Position numbers and translations under genes: made by a program. DNA of 64,000 nt from Singulisphaera acidiphila DSM 18658 (GTDB lineage Bacteria > Planctomycetota > Planctomycetia > Isosphaerales > Isosphaeraceae). This document shows, piece by piece, positions 9,774 to 18,331 of this stretch (position 1 is the stretch's first letter; every line of letters starts with the position of its first letter). The notes under the pieces were generated by a model. It had not been told where the DNA came from, searched no databases, and was given only the letters and a program-made list of their open reading frames with translations. The DNA lies in assembly GCF_000242455.2 (NCBI RefSeq), contig NC_019892.1:3534001-3598000 (forward strand). The letters are read 5' to 3'.

Positions 9774-11507
9774 ATGATGGAACGATGGGGTCCAGGTCCC
9801 GTCTTCACGTACGAGTGGTTGATCACGTCGCGGCGCAGGCAGGTCTACGCCATCCGATCTCTGTTCGTGGCGGCGCTGCTGGCCGGACTGGCTGTGGTCT
9901 GGTGGACGGAGGTGGCGGAACACAATCCCCTGACATTCGGTGACTTGGCGAAGCTCGGTCGTTCCTTCTACCTGGCCATCGTCGGGACTCAGTTCGCCTT
10001 GGTCCTCACGGCCGCGCCTGCCGCAATGGCGGGCGCGATCTGTGTCGACAAGTCGCGTGGGACGCTCGCCCACCTGCTGATGACCGACCTTTCCGACGCC
10101 GAAATCGTGCTCGGCAAACTGGCGGCGCGGCTGATCTCGGTGCTCGGCATCCTCGCTTGCACGTTGCCTGTCCTGGCCCTGGGAACGCTCCTGGGCGGGA
10201 TCGATCCCCTGTTGTTGACAGGAGCATTCCTGGTCGCGCTCGGCCTGGTGTTCCTCGGCTCCACGCTCGCCATGGCGCTCTCCGTCTGGGCTAGCCGACC
10301 CCATGAAGCCTTGCTTGCAACTTACTTGCTCCTGGCGGTCTGGCTGCTGCTGAGACCGACCTGGGTGTACACCCTGAACATGGGCGGGTGGAACGCGCCT
10401 ACCTTTCTCGACCCGCTCGGCCTCACGTTTGCTCCTGGAGCCGATGCAATGGGGGCGCTCACCGACTCTGCCATTTTCCTCTTTCTCTGTTGTCTGGCGT
10501 CGGCGGCTCTTGCCTTTCTTTCGGTGCGTAAGACCCGTTCAGTCGCGATCCAACAGATGAGTTGTGCGGTTCCGTCGCGCCGTGTCTCTCCGATCGCCGA
10601 GCGAATCCGCCGCGCGATCCCCGGTTGGCCCAGTCCTTCGCTCGACGGCAACCCCGTTCTCTGGCGCGAGTGGCACCGCAACCGCCCATCGCGCGGGATC
10701 GTCGTCCTATCGATCCTTTATGCAACCATCGTCGGCACGTCCAGTTTGGCGGCAATGGTTTCTGTCTTGGCCCATGGAGCCAGAGGAAACTCCATCGCGC
10801 CCTGGGTCACAGGGCTGGGGTCATCGATCGGATTCCTCTTTCTCGCCGTGGTTGCCTCGACGTCACTGGCCGAGGAGCGAGCCCGAGGGAGCCTCGACGT
10901 CTTACTGGCCACTCCGTTGCCAACCCGAGCGATCGTGCTGGGCAAGTGGTGGAGTGCCTACCGCCTGGTTCCCTGGCTCATCGTCGCGCCGGTTCTGATT
11001 ACCTCCTCGTTCGTGTGGATCATGCCAGGGCAAGAGATGATCCCCTTCCTGCTCACCGGCTGGATCCTCTCCTACGGGGCCGCGTTGACGAGTCTGGGAC
11101 TGGCGCTCGCCACCTGGATCACACGGCTGGAACGAGTCTTGGTGGCGACGATCACCATCCACCTTCTCATCACCGTCGGTTGGTGTTGCCTGGTGCTCAC
11201 TCTCTGTGATCGACAGGAAAGCTGGGGGCTTGCCGAGGCAAGCTCGTTCTTTGGCCCTGGCAACCTGACGGCGATCATGTCCATGCAGTCGAAAGGGGCA
11301 AACGGCCCGTTGTGGGATCAAAGCGTGAAATGGGCCTTGGGCTGGATCGGCTTCTATCTGATGGTCGCCTATGGGCTGCTCCACGCCACCTTGGCCACCT
11401 TCGACCGCTGTTTGGGTCGTGTTTCCAACGCGGCCAATCGGCATGATTCCAACGCTAAAACAGAGGTGAATAACGAGCACTTCTCGACACGCTCGAAACA
11501 CCCTTGA
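9774..11507 (+). CDS. ABC-2 type transporter permease, double-length
   Basis: The 577-residue membrane protein contains about a dozen hydrophobic segments in two halves separated by a polar stretch (about 265-305, ending WREWHRNRPSRG). Each half shows ABC-2 permease hallmarks: KSRGTLAHLLMTDLSDAEIVLGKLAAR near 90 and ERARGSLDVLLATPLPTRAIVLGKW near 370. This pattern suggests an internal duplication or fusion of two permease units. GGAGG lies at 9762-9766 with seven bases to the first ATG; ATG 9777 is an alternative. No ATPase gene is adjacent, so its partner must be elsewhere. Cargo is unknown. Confidence 0.88.
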   Translation: MMERWGPGPVFTYEWLITSRRRQVYAIRSLFVAALLAGLAVVWWTEVAEHNPLTFGDLAKLGRSFYLAIVGTQFALVLTAAPAAMAGAICVDKSRGTLAHLLMTDLSDAEIVLGKLAARLISVLGILACTLPVLALGTLLGGIDPLLLTGAFLVALGLVFLGSTLAMALSVWASRPHEALLATYLLLAVWLLLRPTWVYTLNMGGWNAPTFLDPLGLTFAPGADAMGALTDSAIFLFLCCLASAALAFLSVRKTRSVAIQQMSCAVPSRRVSPIAERIRRAIPGWPSPSLDGNPVLWREWHRNRPSRGIVVLSILYATIVGTSSLAAMVSVLAHGARGNSIAPWVTGLGSSIGFLFLAVVASTSLAEERARGSLDVLLATPLPTRAIVLGKWWSAYRLVPWLIVAPVLITSSFVWIMPGQEMIPFLLTGWILSYGAALTSLGLALATWITRLERVLVATITIHLLITVGWCCLVLTLCDRQESWGLAEASSFFGPGNLTAIMSMQSKGANGPLWDQSVKWALGWIGFYLMVAYGLLHATLATFDRCLGRVSNAANRHDSNAKTEVNNEHFSTRSKHP

Positions 11508-11766
11508 AATCGAGGGTTTTCGCCACGATGCGGGGTAAATGCCCAAAAACAGGCGTTTTGCCGTCCTGGCGCCTGAAAAACCGGACTTTTTCGCTGAAAA
11601 TGACGAGAAAAGACGACAATTGGGGCTGCACGCCTCTAATTTTTCCTGTAATTATCCGATCAGTCTTCCGATCGAAGCGAAAAAAGCCTCGTTGATCACC
11701 TTCGATGAGGTCGAGGCTCAGACGGTTCGCTCGGACACTTCCCTGAACCAGGAGATCGAAACGACC

Positions 11767-12150
11767 ATGGCCAAGAAAACCGCTGCTAAGGCCAAAGCCC
11801 CCGCCCCCGCTCCCGCCGCGAAGGCCGCTCCGGCCAGCGCTGCCAAGGCACGTGCGGCGACCAAGGGGGAGATCTACGGGACCATCTCCGAGAAGACGGG
11901 GCTGGGCAAAAAGGAAGTCTCCAAGGTCTTCGACGCGCTGAGCGAAATGATCGCCAAGGAGCTCGGCAAGAAGGGCCCCGGGCAGTTCGTCGTTCCGGGC
12001 CTGCTCAAGCTCAAGGTCGTCCGCAAGGACGCCACCAAGGCAAAGCAGGGGATCAACCCGTTCACCAAGGAGCCGATGACGATCAAGGCCAAGCCGGCCC
12101 GCAACGTCGTCAAAGCCGTCCCGATGAAGGCTCTCAAAGAGCTGGTCTGA
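11767..12150 (+). CDS. HU/IHF-family DNA-binding protein with Ala/Lys/Pro-rich N-terminal tail
   Basis: The start ATG at 11767 follows GGAGA at 11751; an in-frame upstream extension to 11539 shows no domain and is rejected. The 127-residue protein begins with a ~37-residue tail made almost only of Ala, Lys and Pro, reminiscent of eukaryotic histone H1 tails. The HU-like core follows: KGEIYGTISEKTGLGKKEVSKVFDAL, FVVPGLLKLKV, and INPFTKEPMTIKAKPARNVVKAVP. HU proteins bend and coat DNA as dimers; lysine-rich extensions on HU are known in several phyla. The usual HU arm residue order is relaxed here. A strong hairpin lies after the stop. Confidence 0.92.
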   Translation: MAKKTAAKAKAPAPAPAAKAAPASAAKARAATKGEIYGTISEKTGLGKKEVSKVFDALSEMIAKELGKKGPGQFVVPGLLKLKVVRKDATKAKQGINPFTKEPMTIKAKPARNVVKAVPMKALKELV

Positions 12151-12163
12151 GCCAACCAAGAAG

Positions 12164-12183
12164 CCCCCGGATTCCTCCGGGGG
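12164..12183. terminator. GC-rich hairpin between convergent genes
   Basis: CCCCCGGA and TCCGGGGG form a perfect 8-bp stem with a four-base loop, 13 bases after the HU-like stop codon. No T-run follows on either strand, so intrinsic termination strength is uncertain. Its position between converging genes fits a bidirectional transcription barrier. Confidence 0.65.
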
Positions 12184-12272
12184 TCGTCCGACCTCGCCTT
12201 CTGGCCCTCGGTCGGTTTGATCCCCGGAACCTTCGCTCTTGGCCTGCTTGTCTGCCTACCGACCTGTCCCCG

Positions 12273-13244
12273 CTATCGAACGGCGACGGCCCGCTCACTG
12301 CGACGTGAGGGAGCCGGATTCTTCGCCTGCTCTTCGACCGCCTCCCAGAAGAAGTAGTCGTTGCTCTGTTCGGGGAAGAGCCGGACCTGCTCTTCGAGTG
12401 TATCGAGCGCTCGGTCCACCCACTCGATCGCACGGCCGGGACGGCGGGCATCGGGGGGAACGATGAGGGGGTCGCGAAAGTCGAGATGAAACGTCCCTTG
12501 CTCATCCATCCGGCAGAAGGCGGGGACGACCGCGGCTCCGGTCATCGCAGCCAGTGTCACCCAGGTCGTTGAAAAGGACTCGGTCCGTCCCAGGAACGAC
12601 GCTGAGACCGCCTTGGCATCGTTCCAGCGCACGTCGCAAGCGATCTTGACGATCAAGCCCGCGTTCAGGATTCGCGCGGCGTGGTAGATCGTCGAGGCCC
12701 CCTCGGCCGTCCCCGCCTTGCGTGAGACGAAGAGGCCCGCCTGCCCGTGGGTTCCTTCCGACTGGAACTTGTCGATCAAGTATTCCGAGATGTTTCTCGG
12801 CTTCTCACCGAACCAGCGCAACGGGAAGCCCTGGCGAAAGAGCCAGTGGGTCATCAAGACATGAGACCCGAAGTGGTTGGCCAGCAGGATCACCCCTTTG
12901 CCCCGGGCCTGGGCCGCTTCCAGTTTGTCGCGGCCCGAGACCTGGAAGAGCGGATCGATCCAGCGGTCGGACCGGCCGTCCAGGAGCAAATCCCGGGTGC
13001 GCCAGCGGTAGGTCTGCCGGGCCAGCGCCCGGCTGACCGCACGGACGTTCCAGTCGCACCCGAGCCGCTCGGCCGCCCCCGCGACCGCCTCTTCATAGAG
13101 GCGCGTCTGGTGCGGGATGACGAGCAAGTCCAGGCGGCCCATGATGCCGAGCAGCCGGATCGAGAGCCGGTAAGGGAGCCTCCGCAACACCGGAAGCACA
13201 ACCTGCAACACGACCTTGTGCACGATCATCCAACGCTGCCACAT
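12273..13244 (-). CDS. Lysophospholipid/lauroyl acyltransferase family protein (LpxL/HtrB-like)
   Basis: The 323-residue protein has an N-terminal hydrophobic helix and the LpxL/HtrB pattern: GKGVILLANHFGSH (about 115-128), RWFGEKPRN, a central KIACDVRWNDAKAVSASFLGR and VTLAAMTGAAVVPAF near 240. Family members move acyl chains, often from acyl carrier protein, to lipid A or other glycolipids at the inner membrane. The family's HX4D/E dyad appears here as HFGSHV, with the acidic residue missing. An ACP gene lies immediately upstream on the same strand, so an ACP donor is a reasonable inference. ATG 13244 is preferred over GTG 13247 because AAGGAG then sits seven bases upstream. Confidence 0.85.
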   Translation of the reverse strand: MWQRWMIVHKVVLQVVLPVLRRLPYRLSIRLLGIMGRLDLLVIPHQTRLYEEAVAGAAERLGCDWNVRAVSRALARQTYRWRTRDLLLDGRSDRWIDPLFQVSGRDKLEAAQARGKGVILLANHFGSHVLMTHWLFRQGFPLRWFGEKPRNISEYLIDKFQSEGTHGQAGLFVSRKAGTAEGASTIYHAARILNAGLIVKIACDVRWNDAKAVSASFLGRTESFSTTWVTLAAMTGAAVVPAFCRMDEQGTFHLDFRDPLIVPPDARRPGRAIEWVDRALDTLEEQVRLFPEQSNDYFFWEAVEEQAKNPAPSRRSERAVAVR

Positions 13245-13343
13245 CACCGCGCTCCTTGTCCGGCCACCTGCGCGGTGACTCGAAGCCTTGCTTGAATCAC
13301 CAGCGGCGCTCGCCTGTCGCAGCGAAACCGGGTGAACATGCGA

Positions 13344-13601
13344 TCAAGCAGCCGACTTGCCGAGTAGAATCGACACCTGGTCGATCAGATCGCTGACCGA
13401 GCGAAAGTGTTTGATATCCTCCACATCAATCTCGATGTGGAATCGGTCCTCGAGCCGCATCGTTACGCCCACGATGTCGATCGAGTCGAGGTCAAGATCT
13501 TCAACCAGACGCGTGTTCGCGTCGATCGTCAGGGTCCGGGTGTTCTCTGCCTCGGCCCTAATGGCGTTGGCAACCGAGTCTAGAAGGGTGAGTTCGGCCA
13601 C
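13344..13601 (-). CDS. Acyl carrier protein
   Basis: The 85-residue acidic protein has the phosphopantetheine site LDLDSIDIV with Ser40, four predicted helices and the usual ACP length. The start is a GTG at 13601 preceded by AGGAGGA with a six-base spacer, a strong ribosome binding site that decides the start. Helix 2 begins DSID rather than the DSLD of housekeeping AcpP, and no fab genes flank it, so this is probably a specialised ACP. It needs a phosphopantetheinyl transferase, and an Sfp-type enzyme is encoded at 26565. It is 99 bases upstream of the acyltransferase and likely co-transcribed. Confidence 0.93.
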   Translation of the reverse strand: MAELTLLDSVANAIRAEAENTRTLTIDANTRLVEDLDLDSIDIVGVTMRLEDRFHIEIDVEDIKHFRSVSDLIDQVSILLGKSAA

Positions 13602-14163
13602 GCGTGCTCCTCCTGAGCTGAGCTAAGGGCCAGTCGCGCCGGGGTTTCCAAGCCAATCGGGGGGAACGCGTTGCATCGCTTCGACTCATCGGCAAGGCGG
13701 GCACGGAATCCATTCCCACCCGGTCGGCCGACCCATTGAAACGACTCAATCGAGTTTCCGCCTTCAACTCCGGAATCCTCGCCCATCCATGGGCTCCGGC
13801 GCGCGATGACGTCTCGACTTCTTCTCTCTCGTCAGTCTGTGTCAGAGACTTGAGTTTTTTTTCTAGCACCTGCGAGTTGGTTGCGCGGCCAGAGCAGAAG
13901 TGCGTAGAAGAGATGAGGAGTAAATCGACACGATTCCAGGGTATCAGGAACGAGGGGAGTGACTTGGACAGCCTGATCGCTAAACACGCACACACGATGT
14001 CCCCCAACACGACTCAAGCCAAGCCGGAGGGTCGCTTGATTTCAAGAGCTAGCGTACCAACTGGCAAGTGAGAGGAAAATTTTGTGGTTTCGCCAACTGG
14101 CGAGCTTACCACCCGAATGACGATTCCATCTTCGCACAAGAAAAATTCCGGGATTAGGGATAG
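13602..14163. other. Intergenic region between acp and higBA
   Basis: No convincing gene is seen in about 560 bases. A 111-codon open frame on the + strand (13736-14071) shows no conserved features. The only structure noted is two copies of CCAACTGGC at 14057-14065 and 14093-14101, 36 bases apart, with T-rich sequence between them. Confidence 0.5.
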
Positions 14164-14198
14164 TCAATATTGATATTCCCGCATCCCAGAAGTAGACT
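14164..14198 (+). promoter_or_regulatory. Putative sigma70-type promoter and overlapping palindrome upstream of higBA
   Basis: TTGATA (14170-14175), a 17-base spacer and TAGACT (14193-14198) match the sigma70 pattern. The perfect ten-base palindrome TCAATATTGA (14164-14173) overlaps the -35 element, the expected place for an antitoxin operator. The region is also locally AT-rich. Position and sequence both suggest autoregulation by HigA; this is inference. Confidence 0.5.
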
Positions 14199-14244
14199 AC
14201 GAGTATTAAGTAAAGACGTTCGCTTGTGCGAAAGGCCCTTAAAA

Positions 14245-14562
14245 TTGACCGGCGAAACGCACCGCAATCACTTGATCTCGCGAAAGATGGTCCACCAATT
14301 TGTTGATAGCCACCCTGGAACCGAACGGGACCTTGAGACGCTTCTCGACTGGTGCAAAACTGTCGAGAAGGCCGACTGGCGGAACTTTGGAGATGTCCGG
14401 ACGACCTATTCCCACGCCGACCTGGTCGGCGAACTGGCTTGCTTTAACGTCGGTGGCAATAAGTATCGAATCTTGGCGTTGATCCTGTACCGCCCCAATA
14501 CAGCCGCAAAGGTACTGCTTCGAGCGATACTCACGCACAAAGAGTACGACAAGCTGCAGTAG
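14245..14562 (+). CDS. higB: HigB-family type II toxin (mRNA interferase)
   Basis: The core reads HLISRKMVHQF, DWCKTVEKADWRNFGDVR, LACFNVGGNKYRIL and ILTHKEYDKL, the standard HigB/RelE-fold pattern including the C-terminal THKEYD. HigB toxins cleave mRNA at the ribosome and are neutralised by HigA. The start is uncertain: the family normally begins one or two residues before HLISRK, where there is no ATG. TTG 14245 has AAAGG nine bases upstream; TTG 14272 and ATG 14287 are alternatives, and ATG 14287 would delete the conserved first strand. Toxin-before-antitoxin order is the typical higBA arrangement. Confidence 0.88.
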   Translation: MTGETHRNHLISRKMVHQFVDSHPGTERDLETLLDWCKTVEKADWRNFGDVRTTYSHADLVGELACFNVGGNKYRILALILYRPNTAAKVLLRAILTHKEYDKLQ

Positions 14563-14647
14563 ACAGTACGGCCCCTCCCGCAAGGGAGCATGCCTTTGGG
14601 CACCAATTCTATCTCCAACAAATCAACACATACAGGATTCATTACTC

Positions 14648-15064
14648 ATGGCTACAATCGCGTCTCCCAGCAAGAGCTACCTCGCCCTGATCCAGGAGTT
14701 CCCGCTCCGGCCGCTCCGGAGCGAAGAGGAGCTCGACGCGGCAATCACAATGATCAACAAACTGATCGATCAGAAGGTCAGCGAAGAAGGACTGGACGAA
14801 CAGGAGTTCGATTACCTCGATGTCCTCTCGGACCTGATTCACGCCTACGAAGCGAAGACCAACCCGCTCCCCGATCTGGAACCGGTCGCCGCACTCCGCC
14901 ACTTGCTTGCGGAGAACGGGATCTCTCAATCCCAGCTTGCCCAAGAAACCGGGTTGGCGGTGACAACCATCTCCGAAATCCTCAACGGCCGGCGCAGCAT
15001 CAGCCCCAAGACTCGCAAAGCGTTGGCCGAACGGTTTCGGGTCTCCCCCTCGCTGTTCGCCTGA
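14648..15064 (+). CDS. higA: HigA-family antitoxin, XRE-type HTH
   Basis: The 138-residue protein has an N-terminal helical segment (RPLRSEEELDAAITMINKLID) followed by an XRE helix-turn-helix (about 90-135: LRHLLAENGISQSQLAQETG, VTTISEILNGRRSISPKTRKALAERF). This is the long HigA type, in which the N-terminal region contacts HigB and the HTH binds the operon promoter. It lies 85 bases after higB and reads in the same direction. A candidate operator is at 14164-14173. Confidence 0.93.
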   Translation: MATIASPSKSYLALIQEFPLRPLRSEEELDAAITMINKLIDQKVSEEGLDEQEFDYLDVLSDLIHAYEAKTNPLPDLEPVAALRHLLAENGISQSQLAQETGLAVTTISEILNGRRSISPKTRKALAERFRVSPSLFA

Positions 15065-15114
15065 GAATGGCGCGTCCCAAAGGTGTATAGGCGGAAGGTT
15101 CATCCCTCGAACGG

Positions 15115-15504
15115 TTATTCGCCCTCGGAGTGCGGCGTCTGATAGCTCGTGTACTTGTCCGCTCGCCCATAAACCTGATCGATGGGATATTTCAGCGCGG
15201 CCAGGGCCACTTTTTCTTGGAGCGAGGAGGCCAGGTCAATCTGGCAGACGTCGGCCAGCCGGAGCAAGAGCCAGAGGCAGTCGGCGAACTCGTGGGCCAG
15301 CTCCCGCTTCTTGGCCGGATCACCCAGGAACGCTTGAATCTCTTCGTTGTTCCGATAGCGGAAGTGCTCGAGCACTTCCCCCACCTCACAAACAAGCGCT
15401 ACCCCCAGGTCCTTGGGGTGGTGGAACTGCTCCCAGTTCCGCTCCGTCGAGAACGTGCGCACCAGTTCTTTCAATGCGCCGGTCGTGGTTTGCTGGTCGT
15501 TCAT
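15115..15504 (-). CDS. MazG-like nucleotide pyrophosphohydrolase
   Basis: The 129-residue protein carries the all-alpha NTP-PPase signature: EVGEVLEHF near residue 40 and EFADCLWLLLRLAD near 70, giving the EExxE...ExxD metal ligands. Small proteins of this type (MazG-like, dCTPase/RS21-C6 group) hydrolyse dNTPs to monophosphates for nucleotide pool sanitation. The ATG at 15504 is preferred because the extension upstream to 15564 has no conservation signs. It follows treZ on the same strand by about 125 bases, with no obvious functional link. Confidence 0.87.
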   Translation of the reverse strand: MNDQQTTTGALKELVRTFSTERNWEQFHHPKDLGVALVCEVGEVLEHFRYRNNEEIQAFLGDPAKKRELAHEFADCLWLLLRLADVCQIDLASSLQEKVALAALKYPIDQVYGRADKYTSYQTPHSEGE

Positions 15505-15630
15505 GATTCCATCCACAAGCCTCAAGGGCCCCAGCGAACGAGAGCACCGGGGCATCGCAGTCATCTTACCCCAAGGACGCTCCCAACGGCCGGGCGACGG
15601 GAGGATCGTTTCGTCGACGATCCAGAGCGA

Positions 15631-17562
15631 TCAGAGGTCCGCTTTCCTTCGGAGGACGAGCGCCCCGGGGCGGAGGAACCGGATCAGGAGAGCGCCTTGG
15701 CACGGCTCGACCTGGACGGGCTGTGGATCAACGGTAAACCGTGGATCCTCGGTCGTCAGGACGATTTCCAGGCCCGCCCAGGACGGAAGGCCGAACGCGG
15801 GTCCATTCTCCAAGCGAACCTCGGCCGACCCGTGCAAGCAGGCCACGATAAGTAAGATCGCTTGGTCACCACTCGAGCGGCGCAGCAGCAACAAAGTGGC
15901 ATCGTCGAGCGGGAAGGCTTGAGCATCATCGCGTCGGTTCGAGCGGAGTGCGGGTTCCCGGCGGCGGAGGGAAAGCAGGGCCTGGTACAGCCTCAGGATC
16001 GAGGCATGGGGAGCCCGCTCGGGTTCCGACCAGTCGAGCCGGCTGGCTTCGAAGGTCGAGACCGCCTGCGGATCAGGAATTCGCTCGCGGGCCTCGGGAT
16101 CCACGAATGCCAGAAAATGACGGAACTCCTGGCGGCGGCCTTCGGTCACAAGCTTGCCCAAATCCTCTTCGTGGTCCGTAAAGTAGAGAAAGGGCGTGGT
16201 CGCGGCCCATTCCTGTCCCATGAATAAAAGCGGGGTCGCCGGCGCGGTGAGCAACAACGCACTCGCGGCGCGAAACGCCGCCAGGTCAATCGCCGGGTTC
16301 AACCGATCCCCAAACGCCCGGTTACCAATCTGGTCGTGGTTCTGGAGACAGATCACGAACGAGCGTGGGGCGAGTCCTTGGGGGTCGGTTCCACGGGGCC
16401 TGCCCAGATGAATTGATGGCTGCCCACGGTAATACCACCCTTGATTCAGCGTCTCCGCCAGGTCGCGGATCGACCCGCGATAGTCGCGGTAATATCCTTC
16501 ATGGTCGCCCGCCAGCAAGCGGCGGATCTGGTGGTGAAAATCATCCGCCCAAACGCTGTCGAGGCCCCATCCGCCAGCGCTTTCCGGCCGTACCATCTTG
16601 GCCAGGTTGCGTTCGTCCTCGGCGATCAGCACGAGCTCTCGTTCAGGAGCCGAGGCTCGGACCCGCGACGACAACTCGACGAGAAAGTGGCGTGAGCTCT
16701 CGTCGTGGAGTTCATGGGTGGCATCGAGCCGAAGCCCATCCACGTGGTACTCATGGACCCAATGCAGAGCGTTCTCGATAAAGAACTCGCGAACCATCGT
16801 GCACTGCGCGCCATCGAGGTTCACACAGGCGGCCCAGGCGCTTTGGTGAGTCGTGGAAAGATAGTACGGGCTGAATGCCGGAGCGTAGTTACCCACGGGC
16901 CCGAAGTGGTTGTAAACGACATCCAGGATCACCGCGAGCCCGACGCGATGCGCCTCGTCCACCAGCCGGCGAAGGTCGTCGGGAGCGCCGTAGCACCGGG
17001 CAGGGGCGAACAGGTCGACGCCATCGTAGCCCCAGCTTCGCGACCCCGCGAAGTCGGCGACCGGCATCAGCTCGATCGCGGTTACCCCCAGCTCAACCAG
17101 CCAGGGAAGACGGTCAGTCACCCCGGCAAACGTCCCTTCGGGCGAAAAAGTACCGACATGGACCTCGTGAATGACAAGGTCTTCGCGCTTCACCCCTCGC
17201 CACCCTTGATCCGACCACGGGAAGGCGGAGGGGTCGACAATCGCCGAGGGGGCGTGAACACCCTCGGGTTGGAACCGCGAGGCAGGGTCGGGAAAGGTCC
17301 CTTTCGCGTCCAGCCGGTAGAGATACCGATCCCCGGCGGAAGCGGTCCTGATAAGCCCCCCGAAGGTCCCGTCGTCCGACCGTTCGAGGGCAATGCTCGA
17401 CTCGCCGGCTTGAGCAGAGAGGTGAACCACCTCCACCGAGCGGGCCTCGGGTGCCCAGACGCGAAAACGTACTCCCGCCCCGCCTTCCTCGAGCCAGGCG
17501 CCGAGCGTCGGCCGCCACGGCCTGCCTTGTTCAACGCCCAGGCGTTGCCCCGATAACGTCAT
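15631..17562 (-). CDS. treZ: Malto-oligosyltrehalose trehalohydrolase
   Basis: The 643-residue GH13 enzyme has an N-terminal beta-sandwich (VRFRVWAPEARSVEVVHL), the (beta/alpha)8 barrel with VILDVVYNHFG (region I), DGLRLDATHEL (region II, nucleophile Asp), LIAEDERN (region III, acid/base Glu) and LQNHDQIGN (region IV). The AFAPSYYL-like YYLSTTHQSAWAACVNLDGAQ segment is characteristic of TreZ rather than glycogen branching enzyme. It releases trehalose from maltooligosyl-trehalose made by TreY. No treY is next to it. AGGAAGG precedes the ATG at 17562. Confidence 0.93.
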   Translation of the reverse strand: MTLSGQRLGVEQGRPWRPTLGAWLEEGGAGVRFRVWAPEARSVEVVHLSAQAGESSIALERSDDGTFGGLIRTASAGDRYLYRLDAKGTFPDPASRFQPEGVHAPSAIVDPSAFPWSDQGWRGVKREDLVIHEVHVGTFSPEGTFAGVTDRLPWLVELGVTAIELMPVADFAGSRSWGYDGVDLFAPARCYGAPDDLRRLVDEAHRVGLAVILDVVYNHFGPVGNYAPAFSPYYLSTTHQSAWAACVNLDGAQCTMVREFFIENALHWVHEYHVDGLRLDATHELHDESSRHFLVELSSRVRASAPERELVLIAEDERNLAKMVRPESAGGWGLDSVWADDFHHQIRRLLAGDHEGYYRDYRGSIRDLAETLNQGWYYRGQPSIHLGRPRGTDPQGLAPRSFVICLQNHDQIGNRAFGDRLNPAIDLAAFRAASALLLTAPATPLLFMGQEWAATTPFLYFTDHEEDLGKLVTEGRRQEFRHFLAFVDPEARERIPDPQAVSTFEASRLDWSEPERAPHASILRLYQALLSLRRREPALRSNRRDDAQAFPLDDATLLLLRRSSGDQAILLIVACLHGSAEVRLENGPAFGLPSWAGLEIVLTTEDPRFTVDPQPVQVEPCQGALLIRFLRPGALVLRRKADL

Positions 17563-17689
17563 ACTCACCCTTCCTGAGCCAGAGCCGATCCCCCGCTCGG
17601 CCAAGGCCCAAGGAACGGAGCAACGACAAGACACACAATTCCCTTCTGATCGATCGCTTCCGACGGACGGAAGCCGCACGACTCAGAAT

Positions 17690-18331
17690 TCAAGGAGCAA
17701 GGCGTTCCATCTTCCAGAGGCCGGTTGCGTCCCGTTGGTAACGAACACGGTCGTGGAGCCGGCTCGGGCGGCCTTGCCAGAATTCCAGGGTGTGCGGCAG
17801 GACCCGGTATCCCCCCCAGTTCGGCGGCCGAGGAATCGACTGACCGTCAGCGTAGCGGGTTCGGTACTCCTCCATGCGATCTTCGAACGTCGTACGCGAG
17901 GGAACGACCTCACTCTGGGGAGAGGCCCAGGCACCAAGCTGCGACTCCAAGGGACGGCTCTGAAAATAGGCGTCCGACTCCTCGCCAGTCACCCGCTCGA
18001 CCCGTCCTTCAATCCGCACTTGGCGTTCGAGAGCCGGCCAGAAGAGCACGAACGCCGCATGAGGATTGGCGTCGAGCTCGCGCCCCTTCCGCCCGTCGTA
18101 GCAGGTGTGGAAGGTGAAACCGCGCGGGTCGATCCCCTTGAGCAGGACGATCCGAACCGACGGAACGCCCTCCAGGGTAGCCGTCGCCAGCGCCATGGCG
18201 TTGGGCTCATCCACCTTGGCCGCCAGGGCGGCGTCGAACCAGCGTTGAAACTGGCGAATCGGATCAGGGTCGAGATCCGTCTCATCCAAGGTGGCTTTCG
18301 TATACTCGTTCCGCAACGGAGACATCGACAT
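17690..18331 (-). CDS. pdxH: Pyridoxamine 5'-phosphate oxidase
   Basis: The 213-residue flavoprotein is full length for PdxH. It has PNAMALATATLEGVPSVRIVLLKGID and FTFHTCYDGRKGRELDANPHAAFVLFWPALERQVRIEGRVER, the FMN-binding core, LGAWASPQSEVVPSR in the middle, and the family C-terminal signature WGGYRVLPHTLEFWQG...LHDRVRYQRD...WKMERLAP. It oxidises PNP or PMP to PLP with oxygen in the cytoplasm. The gene lies upstream of treZ on the same strand with a gap of about 125 bases. Confidence 0.97.
   Translation of the reverse strand: MSMSPLRNEYTKATLDETDLDPDPIRQFQRWFDAALAAKVDEPNAMALATATLEGVPSVRIVLLKGIDPRGFTFHTCYDGRKGRELDANPHAAFVLFWPALERQVRIEGRVERVTGEESDAYFQSRPLESQLGAWASPQSEVVPSRTTFEDRMEEYRTRYADGQSIPRPPNWGGYRVLPHTLEFWQGRPSRLHDRVRYQRDATGLWKMERLAP

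Noticed and set aside
13736..14071. 111-codon + strand frame in the acp-higB gap
   Set aside because: No SD, no conserved pattern, atypical residue use.
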